Shown here: positions 55,806 through 63,089 of the stretch, in pieces
How positions within the stretch are numbered: position 1 is the first letter of the stretch
Layout of the letters: each line of letters starts with the position of its first letter
NCBI RefSeq assembly: GCF_008180615.1
Contig: NZ_VTEH01000009.1
Coordinates: 16,421 to 80,420 of the forward strand
Direction: 5' to 3'
DNA from: Rossellomorea vietnamensis
GTDB taxonomy: Bacteria > Bacillota > Bacilli > Bacillales > Bacillaceae_B
Length of the DNA: 64,000 bases
Notes under the pieces: generated by a model
Told to the model about the DNA's origin: nothing
The model's database searches: none
Seen by the model: only the letters and a program-made list of their open reading frames with translations
Program-made: the position numbers and the translations under genes

Positions 55806-56995
55806 AAATCTATTATCAGCCGCAGAAGAAATTATTCTTTCACTCCGATCCTTCTCTGGCATCCCTGCTTTTTGGAAGAAACTCCTATATACTGTACAGA
55901 GAAAATGAACCCTATAAATACTGCTTTGACATATCCTCTAAGGGGACTGTTTGCGGTCCGGTCATCGGCATACTGACCGCTAAGAAAAAGGGAAGTTATC
56001 AAGGAAATTTCCCTTTGTTTCAAAATCTGCAGAAGGCCATCCAGTCCAAGGGCGGCCTTTCGTTTGTCTTTTCATACACTGACGTCGGGAAAGAAAGAAT
56101 TGCCGGACTCTGCTTTCATGAAGAAAAAAATATGTGGGTGCCTTGCACCTTTCCCATTCCAAACTTCATCTACAACCGCATCCCTTCTCCCTCAGATGAG
56201 AGATCAGACGAATTTTTGGATTTTTTGCAGTGGGCAAGGAATCGGAACATCCAATTTTTCAACCCTCATTTTTTCAATAAGTGGGAGGTTCATCAATCCC
56301 TTTTCCAAAGTGAGTCCGTCCAGCCTCACCTGCCTGAAACAAGGCTGCTGCAGAACTCCGGGGATCTGCTGGAATATCTGGCAGAGAAGAAAAAAGTTTA
56401 TATCAAGCCTGTCCTTTCTTCCAAAGGAAAAGGAATCAGGCTCATTGAACTTTGTGAAGACGGCCAGATTCTCTGTAAAAGTACAAAGAAAATCGAGAAA
56501 TTCATCCGGTTCGACCGCTTGATCTTGAAATATCCTGAATGGTTTGAGACGGATACATTCATCTATCAGGAAGCCATTCAATGCAAAAAAATGAATGACC
56601 ACCGCTATGATCTCAGGGTGCTTGTCCATAACTCAGGAAAAGGGTTTGAAATCACCGGAATCGGAATCAGAATCTCAGAACGCCAAGAGGTAACGACACA
56701 TGTCCCCCAAGGCGGCCGGATTCTCCCGTTTCAGCGTATTGAATCGAAAGAGCTGGTAAAAAGGATTGAGGTCCTGGCAGCAGATTGCGGAGAACAGCTT
56801 CAAACCACATTCGGCCTCATTGGTGAATTTTCAATGGACCTTGGGATCAAGGAAGACAGCGGGACCCTTATCGTCTTTGAAATCAATGCCAAACCCATGC
56901 GGTTCGACGAAGGCGAGATCGAAGAAAAGCGGCTGAAAAACCTGGCTGATGCCTTTTTCCTTCACTCGGCAAATGCCCGGAAGTTCTCTACTTAA
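55802..56995 (+). CDS. YheC/YheD-type ATP-grasp protein 4
   Basis: 397 aa, start in the ATGA overlap at 55802. Contains CGPVIGILTAKKKG, PIPNFIYNRIPSPSDE, a P-loop YIKPVLSSKGKGIRL where the first Gly is Ser, YDLRVLVHNSG, THVPQGG, LGEFSMDLGI (written IGEFSMDLGI in the gene) and EINAKPMRF. Last of the four coupled genes; its end overlaps the minus-strand gene at 56988 by 8 bp. Confidence 0.86.
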   Translation: MKIYYQPQKKLFFHSDPSLASLLFGRNSYILYRENEPYKYCFDISSKGTVCGPVIGILTAKKKGSYQGNFPLFQNLQKAIQSKGGLSFVFSYTDVGKERIAGLCFHEEKNMWVPCTFPIPNFIYNRIPSPSDERSDEFLDFLQWARNRNIQFFNPHFFNKWEVHQSLFQSESVQPHLPETRLLQNSGDLLEYLAEKKKVYIKPVLSSKGKGIRLIELCEDGQILCKSTKKIEKFIRFDRLILKYPEWFETDTFIYQEAIQCKKMNDHRYDLRVLVHNSGKGFEITGIGIRISERQEVTTHVPQGGRILPFQRIESKELVKRIEVLAADCGEQLQTTFGLIGEFSMDLGIKEDSGTLIVFEINAKPMRFDEGEIEEKRLKNLADAFFLHSANARKFST

Positions 56996-57383
56996 GATCC
57001 ATATAAATGCTGTTGAATCTTACCGCATTAGCGGGTACCTGTGTCATGATCAAAAAAATGGGCTGATAAATATGCCTCCCCGGGCAGGCCATCAGCAAAT
57101 CTCGATATAATTCAGCTTCCTTCAGTTCGGATTTCAGCGCCACCAGGACGCCCTCCCTGAATGACGTGAAGTCCGTTTTTTTGTTTTCTATGGAATAATA
57201 CTTCCCCGTCAGCATGCGGTACACATACTGAAGAAGTTCATAATGTTCCCTCTTATCCCCTTCTGCCTGCTGGATACTCTCTCTGTAAACAGAATTTGTG
57301 GTTTTCGTCTGCAGTTCCTTATAAAAATTGCGCAATCTCCACGAATGATCAATCCCTGTTTGCAGCCGATTGACAAACAACAT
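56988..57383 (-). CDS. ferritin-like helical protein, function unknown
   Basis: 131 aa from ATG 57383 (GAAGGGG upstream; open to 57401). All-helical; the pattern GDKREHYELLQYVYRMLTGKYY and LKEAELYRDLL resembles ferritin-like/rubrerythrin-type bundles of small Bacillus proteins, but I see too few metal ligands to be sure. It converges on ATP-grasp gene 4 with an 8-bp overlap and without a terminator between, so read-through antisense is likely. Confidence 0.6.
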   Translation of the reverse strand: MLFVNRLQTGIDHSWRLRNFYKELQTKTTNSVYRESIQQAEGDKREHYELLQYVYRMLTGKYYSIENKKTDFTSFREGVLVALKSELKEAELYRDLLMACPGRHIYQPIFLIMTQVPANAVRFNSIYMDLK

Positions 57384-57430
57384 ACCAGCACCCCTTCGCA
57401 TAAAATAACTATAGTACAGCAGCGCGTCAC

Positions 57431-57461
57431 AGCGCTAAGAGGGACAGTCCCTTTTAGTGCT
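57431..57461. repeat. GGGACAGTCCC palindromic element
   Basis: AGCGCTAAGAGGGAC and GTCCCTTTTAGTGCT form an imperfect 15-bp inverted repeat; GGGACNGTCCC palindromes of this type are dispersed in Bacillaceae. It may be a REP-like remnant. 57462-57660 shows no gene. Confidence 0.5.
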
Positions 57462-57660
57462 TTAACGCAGCATACTACCGTCCCCCTTCTTCAAGCTGTA
57501 ATAAATCTTATGACAGATGATAAAGGTTTATGTCACATTACAGGGATTCGTGCCAGTGTCGTTCTTATTCCCCACTGTAAAAAATCAGGAGAAAGGTTTA
57601 GAATAGTAAGAAGAATCAGCCGGTGATGATGCCGGAGCAAACTTAAGGGGGCAACAGGGA

Positions 57661-57870
57661 ATGATTCAGCATTTTCAATTTAGAAGTATGTATGAGAACA
57701 AAAAATTACCGGGTTGGACTTTTTCCTTTTACTATAAAGGTACAAGATACGAAGGCAGCTACCACAAGAATGGCACGATAGAATGGAAAGAAGCACAACC
57801 ACCTTCTGAAGAGGAAGAAATCATTCAAAAGCAAATTCACGAATTGATGCTGTTTCATGTTTATGAGTGA
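57661..57870 (+). CDS. yheE: YheE family protein (DUF5342)
   Basis: 69 aa, soluble, beta-rich start MIQHFQFRSMYENKKLPGW then FSFYYKGTRYEGSYHKNG and an acidic helical end. Length and sequence type fit YheE, which lies near sspB and yheD in B. subtilis. GGGGGCAACAGGG upstream of the ATG. Function unknown. Confidence 0.85.
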   Translation: MIQHFQFRSMYENKKLPGWTFSFYYKGTRYEGSYHKNGTIEWKEAQPPSEEEEIIQKQIHELMLFHVYE

Positions 57871-57937
57871 AAAGCATGCTGAATAAACTTCTCCTATCCA
57901 TGCACAATAAAGACAGGTACTCTAAGGAGGAGTTAAA

Positions 57938-58132
57938 GTGGCAAAAAATAAAAAAGAAGCAGAATTCTCTCCCGATACACATTATGAAGGAAAGAAGGAA
58001 GCCTATCTGGATGTAGACCGGATCGTTAATGAAGGTCTGAGCGGGGGCTCCGTGCATATGCGCGATGAGGTCTCTAATATCGAGCAGTCAATGGACCTTG
58101 AGGAAGAAGAACCCCCAGTAGAACAGGGATAG
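57938..58132 (+). CDS. small acidic protein, function unknown
   Basis: 64 aa, GTG start with AAGGAGGAG upstream. Hydrophilic, with YEGKKEAYLDVDRIVNEGLSG and a Glu-rich C-terminus. No membrane segment or cysteine. The strong ribosome site and the terminator directly after the stop support it. Possibly a spore protein, from context only. Confidence 0.7.
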   Translation: MAKNKKEAEFSPDTHYEGKKEAYLDVDRIVNEGLSGGSVHMRDEVSNIEQSMDLEEEEPPVEQG

Positions 58133-58162
58133 AAAGGATCGGTTCAAAACCGGTCCTTTTTT
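58133..58162 (+). terminator. terminator after the acidic protein gene
   Basis: AAAGGATCGGTT with AACCGGTCCTTT, one G-U, six T. Confidence 0.9.
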
Positions 58163-58357
58163 CAGTCTCATGAAATCATTTTTTTCTTAGCTGTGAACAG
58201 GCCCTATCTCTACTGGAACGGACTTAGCCCAAAGGATCAATACCCCTCCTCTAATAGACTTAAATAGAGTCCTGCTTTCAGTTGCAATCCAATCTTTTTG
58301 AATCTCGGCCGGCATTCTCGTAAAATGATACATATTAGAAAACTTAAATGAGGGAAT

Positions 58358-59284
58358 ATGATGCTTTCAAAACTACAACAAAAATATCCTGAATCCAAAT
58401 TATATAAAGTGCCTCCTTCAGAACTAATTCCGGATCATCTGCTGCTGGCCAATGAAACAAATGAGGAATTCCTGTCCATTCCAAAACAAAATCTTTCTCA
58501 CGGTGAAATAGAGCTGCTACTCACACTGTTCTCCGAAGCAGTTCCATCAGGAAATATTCAGAACAAGACCGAAGAAAGCAAGAACTGGCATGAGTATTTG
58601 TACGCAGGAGATTCACCAAAATTCAGTGTTTCTCCAAAGGACATGTACCGGATCATTCAATTTTCAATAGAAGAAAAAGTAGAAACCGATTTGCTTACAG
58701 AAGCTCTTCGCAGCATCTTTGCCGAGCAGGCTGTCATTGTTTTCAACTCTCCTGCATCCGGGGCAATTGTGGAGAAAAAGACGGAATGGACGCTTCCTGA
58801 AGAAGAACTGTTATCTGCAGCAGCGGTAATAGAAGGAGATTTCTATGTATCACCAAGGTTCTTCATAGGAAGGTTTTATTCTATTGATGATTCTTTCCTT
58901 TCTTTTTTTGAAGAAGAAAGAAACCTTTTCACTTTTGCAGAAAAAAATATCTCTAAGGGCAGGGTGTTCACTTTTCCATCCACCTTCCCTCCGTTCGCCC
59001 TCCATTACGTGCCGAAACAAACGAAAACCCGCATGTTTGCTGATATTAAGGGCGTATTTGCAGAAGATGAGGAATTGAAAAAAACAATCAAAACCTATTT
59101 GGAGAACCAATCGAACACGAGCCAGACAGCCAAAGCCCTGTTCATGCACCGCAATAGTGTTCAGTACAGGATCGATAAATTCATAGAAAAAATCGGCATC
59201 GATATTAAAACCTTTCAAGGTGCCTTAACGGTTTATCTGGCCTGCCTTGAAACTGAAGTGGATGACAACAACATGGGGGACTAA
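58358..59284 (+). CDS. yxkF: PucR-type regulator YxkF
   Basis: 308 aa. The C-terminal helix-turn-helix of the PucR/CdaR type (about 245-300) reads TIKTYLENQSNTSQTAKALFM, HRNSVQYRIDKF and FQGALTVYLAC. The N-terminal 230 residues have no clear domain. It precedes msmX by 113 nt on the same strand, the yxkF-msmX arrangement of B. subtilis. Target genes unknown. Weak ribosome site GAGGGAAT; the second Met is possible. Confidence 0.82.
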   Translation: MMLSKLQQKYPESKLYKVPPSELIPDHLLLANETNEEFLSIPKQNLSHGEIELLLTLFSEAVPSGNIQNKTEESKNWHEYLYAGDSPKFSVSPKDMYRIIQFSIEEKVETDLLTEALRSIFAEQAVIVFNSPASGAIVEKKTEWTLPEEELLSAAAVIEGDFYVSPRFFIGRFYSIDDSFLSFFEEERNLFTFAEKNISKGRVFTFPSTFPPFALHYVPKQTKTRMFADIKGVFAEDEELKKTIKTYLENQSNTSQTAKALFMHRNSVQYRIDKFIEKIGIDIKTFQGALTVYLACLETEVDDNNMGD

Positions 59285-59330
59285 GCAACATGCCCAAACC
59301 CTCCATGTTTTTTTTATGCACTTTACCCAT

Positions 59331-59359
59331 TACAATAAGTAAGCGTTTTCTATTACAAT
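59331..59359 (+). promoter_or_regulatory. msmX promoter with cre-like site
   Basis: -10 TACAAT at 59354-59359 with a weak TTACAA-type -35 about 18 nt upstream. AAGTAAGCGTTTTCT (59337-59351) fills the spacer and matches the CcpA cre consensus WTGNAANCGNWNNCW at every defined position except the second. CcpA bound there would block the promoter. Confidence 0.5.
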
Positions 59360-59397
59360 GGTTTTAACAAAGAGATAGAAAACAGGAGGCAAACAAA

Positions 59398-60495
59398 ATG
59401 GCAGAATTACAAATGAAAAATATTTATAAAGTTTATGATAAAAACGTTACAGCGGTAAAAGACTTCAACCTTGACATACAAGATAAGGAATTCATCGTAT
59501 TCGTCGGCCCTTCAGGGTGCGGTAAGTCCACAACTTTGAGAATGGTAGCCGGTTTGGAAGAAATCTCAAAAGGTGATTTCTATATTGACGGCAAACGAGT
59601 AAATGACGTAGCACCAAAAGACCGTGATATTGCGATGGTTTTCCAGAACTACGCACTATATCCGCATATGAGTGTTTATGACAACATGGCATTCGGTTTG
59701 AAATTGCGTAAATTCGACAAGCAGGAAATCGACCGCCGCGTACAAGACGCAGCCAAGATCCTTGGTCTTGAATCATTGCTCGACCGTAAACCAAAAGCAT
59801 TATCAGGTGGTCAGCGTCAGCGTGTGGCCCTGGGCCGTGCGATTGTTCGTGACGCAAAAGTTTTCTTGATGGATGAGCCGCTTTCCAACCTTGATGCAAA
59901 ACTTCGTGTACAAATGAGGGCGGAAATTGCCAAGCTTCACCAGCGCCTGCAGACAACAACGATTTACGTGACACATGACCAGACAGAAGCGATGACAATG
60001 GCTTCCCGCATCGTCGTTATGAAAGACGGACTGATTCAACAGGTTGGTTCTCCTAAAGAAGTTTACGACCGACCTGAAAACGTATTTGTCGGCGGATTCA
60101 TTGGATCTCCAGCTATGAACTTCTTCCGCGGAACACTTCAAGAAGGCAAGTTCTCATTTGGAGAAGATGCTGTTGAAGTTCCAGAAGGAAAAATGAAAGT
60201 TTTGCGTGAACAAGGATACATTGGTAAGGACATCATCCTTGGTGTAAGACCGGAAGATATCCATGATGAGCCTCTATTCATCGATTCTTCTCAAGGTTCA
60301 AAAATCAGAGCAAAAATCGAAGTATCCGAATTGACTGGTGCAGAAACAATGCTGTATTCCCGCCTTGGCGACCAGGATTTCGTTGCCCGCGTTGATTCTC
60401 GTACAGATGTTGAAGCAGGCCAAACAATCGACTTGGCATTCGATATGAATAAAACTCACTTCTTTGATGCAGAAACAGAAGACCGCATCCGCTAA
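59398..60495 (+). CDS. msmX: multi-sugar ABC transporter ATPase MsmX
   Basis: 365 aa, MalK/UgpC type. Walker A GPSGCGKSTT, Q-loop MVFQNYALYPHM, signature LSGGQRQRVALGRAIV, Walker B VFLMDEPLSNLDA, H-loop YVTHDQTEAMT, and a C-terminal TOBE regulatory domain (about 235-365). In B. subtilis one MsmX energises many carbohydrate importers. It is not beside any sugar permease here, as expected for a shared ATPase. Strong AGGAGG ribosome site. Confidence 0.96.
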   Translation: MAELQMKNIYKVYDKNVTAVKDFNLDIQDKEFIVFVGPSGCGKSTTLRMVAGLEEISKGDFYIDGKRVNDVAPKDRDIAMVFQNYALYPHMSVYDNMAFGLKLRKFDKQEIDRRVQDAAKILGLESLLDRKPKALSGGQRQRVALGRAIVRDAKVFLMDEPLSNLDAKLRVQMRAEIAKLHQRLQTTTIYVTHDQTEAMTMASRIVVMKDGLIQQVGSPKEVYDRPENVFVGGFIGSPAMNFFRGTLQEGKFSFGEDAVEVPEGKMKVLREQGYIGKDIILGVRPEDIHDEPLFIDSSQGSKIRAKIEVSELTGAETMLYSRLGDQDFVARVDSRTDVEAGQTIDLAFDMNKTHFFDAETEDRIR

Positions 60496-60504
60496 TTGAT
60501 TAAC

Positions 60505-60543
60505 AAAAAAACTGCGCTCATCCATTGAGCCGCAGTTTTTTTT
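60505..60543 (+). terminator. msmX terminator
   Basis: AAAAACTGCG with CGCAGTTTTT plus inner CTCA/TGAG, and an eight-T run. Confidence 0.93.
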
Positions 60544-60571
60544 GTTTTTTGAATTCTCTTTGCCTGAATTA

Positions 60572-60820
60572 CTAAATCTCCATGAATTTAATGACCCGGG
60601 TTTCATCATGTCCGCAATCTCCCGAAAACAAGTGGAGACAATCATCAGAACCGGAACTGTCCGGGATTCCATCCGCCAGCTTAATTTCATCGATATCCAT
60701 ATAAGCGCTGTAATCATCGAAGAAATCATATACCCTTCCCTTGTCCGTAAGTTTTGAACCGCACTTGGAACAATCGATTTCCTTACGGACCACTCCATTG
60801 CATAAAGCACATACCTTCAT
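60572..60820 (-). CDS. small CxxC zinc-ribbon-like protein
   Basis: 82 aa from ATG 60820, GGTG 6 nt upstream; the frame is open to a GTG at 60829. Two CxxC pairs, CALC at the start and CSKC about 12 residues later, form a likely zinc ribbon. The acidic C-terminal part contains two more Cys and a His (DDCLHLF, DCGHDE). Family unknown. Convergent with msmX. Confidence 0.65.
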   Translation of the reverse strand: MKVCALCNGVVRKEIDCSKCGSKLTDKGRVYDFFDDYSAYMDIDEIKLADGIPDSSGSDDCLHLFSGDCGHDETRVIKFMEI

Positions 60821-60931
60821 TTTCATCACCGTTTTCCGTAGGATTCATTCATTACTTATCCTTTGTTTATCCACATGATTTATGTGTTAATCTTCTCTGT
60901 CCCTTCAGGAATAAATTCCCTCTGACAATCT

Positions 60932-60961
60932 GGTATATATTCTTTTAAAAGTCCCATAATA
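60932..60961 (+). promoter_or_regulatory. candidate sigma-G promoter of sspB
   Basis: GGTATA (60932-60937), 17-nt spacer, CATAATA (60955-60961). The -10 fits the sigma-G consensus CATnHTA; the -35 fits TGHATA at five of six positions. sspB-type genes are classic sigma-G targets. The predicted leader of about 130 nt is long for an ssp gene and contains the tRNA-like element. Confidence 0.55.
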
Positions 60962-61003
60962 CAGAGTAACAGCAACAACAAAACATTCAATCAACCACAT
61001 TAA

Positions 61004-61070
61004 TGGGTCATCCAAATGAGATGGCCGCAGAAACTTTGCGGGACTGGTGCAAGTCCAGTTGACCCAACCA
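61004..61070 (+). ncRNA. compact tRNA-like cloverleaf in the sspB leader
   Basis: All stems are Watson-Crick: acceptor-like 7 bp TGGGTCA (61004-61010) with TGACCCA (61060-61066); D-like 3 bp CCA with TGG (61012-61014, 61022-61024); anticodon-like 5 bp CCGCA with TGCGG (61025-61029, 61037-61041) and a 7-nt loop GAAACTT; T-like 5 bp ACTGG with CCAGT (61043-61047, 61055-61059) and a 7-nt loop TGCAAGT, close to the TTCRANY T-loop. It ends in A-CCA (61067-61070). Differences from a working tRNA: 67 nt, a one-nt variable region, no GG in the D-loop, no T at position 33. It lies 26 nt before sspB. Confidence 0.55.
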
Positions 61071-61096
61071 TAAAAACAACAAGGAGATGACAAAAC

Positions 61097-61318
61097 ATGC
61101 AAAACCAACAACAATCACGCAGCAACAACTCTAACCAACTAGTGGCTCCAGGAGCTCAACAAGCTATCGACCAAATGAAGTACGAGATCGCTTCTGAATT
61201 TGGTGTACAACTTGGTGCAGACACAACTGCACGTGCCAACGGTTCTGTAGGTGGAGAAATCACTAAACGCCTTGTACAAATGGCAGAACAGCAAATCAGC
61301 GGTTCACAACAACGTTAA
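61097..61318 (+). CDS. sspB: alpha/beta-type small acid-soluble spore protein SspB
   Basis: 73 aa. Family features: [23 protein letters not shown] containing the GPR protease site around YEIASEFG, and the second conserved part [12 protein letters not shown]. It coats spore DNA, forces an A-like conformation and protects against UV and heat. Strong AAGGAGATGA ribosome site, own terminator. A preferred-codon, AT-poor reading frame suggests high expression. Confidence 0.96.
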   Translation: MQNQQQSRSNNSNQLVAPGAQQAIDQMKYEIASEFGVQLGADTTARANGSVGGEITKRLVQMAEQQISGSQQR

Positions 61319-61343
61319 TCTAACTTAATATTAATATGGCTAC

Positions 61344-61374
61344 AGCCCCTGACTTTTAGTCAGGGGCTCCTATT
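61344..61374 (+). terminator. sspB terminator
   Basis: AGCCCCTGA with TCAGGGGCT, 7-nt loop, then TATTTTT. Confidence 0.9.
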
Positions 61375-61533
61375 TTTATATCCTCGTTTTCGCGAAAAAT
61401 GTGATTATTTCACTTAAGGTGCGGCTTCTGAATCAACTTGCTTCAGAGCCAAAAATGAAAAACGCGACGAAACCTTTTCTGTTTAAGTCATCTCCTCTTT
61501 ACATTTATCTGGTTCACTGAACCAAAATCCATA

Positions 61534-62916
61534 TTACTTTTTCAAATTCACCATTTTAGCAGGGTCGATCCATTCATCATATTGTTCTTCACTCAGGTAT
61601 CCAGACTGGACAGCTGCCTCTTTCAGGGTAAGACCTTCCTTATGAGCCGTTTTGGCAATTTGAGCTGCTTTTTCATAACCAATATGAGGATTGAGGGCTG
61701 TTACGAGCATGAGCGACCTGCTGACGAATTCCTCAATCACTTCATTATTCGGCTCGATTCCTTGTGCACAATTTTCATCAAATGACTTGATTCCATCAGC
61801 TAAAAGCCTTGTTGACTGGAGAAGATTATGAATGATGACCGGTTTGAATACGTTAAGTTCAAAATTCCCCTGGCTGGCTGCAAATCCAATCACCGCATCA
61901 TTGCCAAATACCTGTGCAGATACCATTGTCAATGCTTCACTCTGTGTAGGGTTCACTTTGCCTGGCATGATGGAACTTCCAGGTTCATTCGCTGGAATGG
62001 TAATTTCCCCGATTCCGCTCCTTGGCCCGCTTGCCAGCCAGCGCACATCATTGGCAATCTTCATAACGTCGGCTGCCAGCGCCTTTAAAGCACCATGTAC
62101 ATGAACAATTTCATCATGCGAAGTCAGTGCATGAAACTTATTGTCGGAAGAAACAAATGAGAAACCTGTCTGCTTTTCCAATTGTCCGGCTACCATATCA
62201 CCGAATCTTGGATCAGCATTGATTCCTGTCCCGACGGCTGTTCCGCCAATGGCTAAATTCAACAGGTGCTTGCTGCTTTCATTCAGCATTTTTTGTGACC
62301 TTTCAATCATTGTCCTCCACCCGCTGATTTCCTGCCCAAGGGTCAATGGTGTAGCATCCTGCAAGTGAGTCCGCCCGATTTTGATGATGTCCATGAACTT
62401 CTTCTCTTTTTCATTCAAAGTTTCCTGAAATTGCTGCAGCACTGGTTTCAGCTTTTCTTGAATTTCTTTGTATGCCGCAATGTGCATGGCAGTAGGAAAC
62501 GTATCATTAGAACTTTGTGACATATTCACATCATCATTAGGATGAACCGTCTCATCGCTGTCTTTTATCATCTGATTGGCTCTGTATGCAGTTACTTCGT
62601 TCACATTCATGTTGGATTGAGTTCCGCTGCCAGTCTGCCAAACGACCAAGGGAAAATGTTCATCCAGCATGCCTGAAATGATTTCATCGCATGCCTTAAC
62701 GATTGCATCCTTCTTGGTATCAGAAAGTTTTCCCAATTCGTGGTTGACAATGGCAGCCGCCTTTTTCAACTGCGCAAACCCATATGTAACCTCAAGAGGC
62801 ATTCTTTCATGGCTGATCTTAAAATTCTGCCTGCTTCTCTGAGTTTGTGCTCCCCAAAATTTGTCAGCAGGAACTTGAATTTCTCCAATTGTATCACGCT
62901 CTGTTCTATAATCCAT
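61534..62916 (-). CDS. fumC: class II fumarate hydratase
   Basis: 460 aa, standard length. Signature [13 protein letters not shown] (about 317-329), substrate sites [14 protein letters not shown] and [20 protein letters not shown], and [16 protein letters not shown] with the catalytic His. Hydrates fumarate to malate in the TCA cycle. AAGGAGGAG ribosome site. Monocistronic. In B. subtilis the gene is also called citG. 61375-61533 shows no gene. Confidence 0.96.
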   Translation of the reverse strand: MDYRTERDTIGEIQVPADKFWGAQTQRSRQNFKISHERMPLEVTYGFAQLKKAAAIVNHELGKLSDTKKDAIVKACDEIISGMLDEHFPLVVWQTGSGTQSNMNVNEVTAYRANQMIKDSDETVHPNDDVNMSQSSNDTFPTAMHIAAYKEIQEKLKPVLQQFQETLNEKEKKFMDIIKIGRTHLQDATPLTLGQEISGWRTMIERSQKMLNESSKHLLNLAIGGTAVGTGINADPRFGDMVAGQLEKQTGFSFVSSDNKFHALTSHDEIVHVHGALKALAADVMKIANDVRWLASGPRSGIGEITIPANEPGSSIMPGKVNPTQSEALTMVSAQVFGNDAVIGFAASQGNFELNVFKPVIIHNLLQSTRLLADGIKSFDENCAQGIEPNNEVIEEFVSRSLMLVTALNPHIGYEKAAQIAKTAHKEGLTLKEAAVQSGYLSEEQYDEWIDPAKMVNLKK

Positions 62917-63089
62917 TCCGACTCCTCCTTAAATACGTTCTCTCTTTTATTTTTCCACTAAGAATTAAGAAATAACATCATTGGCAAAATAATGTAGAAA
63001 AATCTTCAATATTAAGGCTATGTAGGATAGAGTTCTTTCTATACGTACTATGTTCAATTAACCCGGTCTCAATCCTGTTGGTCTTCTTC

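Noticed and set aside
61004..61070. Ordinary functional tRNA gene
   Set aside because: Only 67 nt with one-nt linkers, no D-loop GG, no U33, non-standard anticodon loop; kept as tRNA-like element only.
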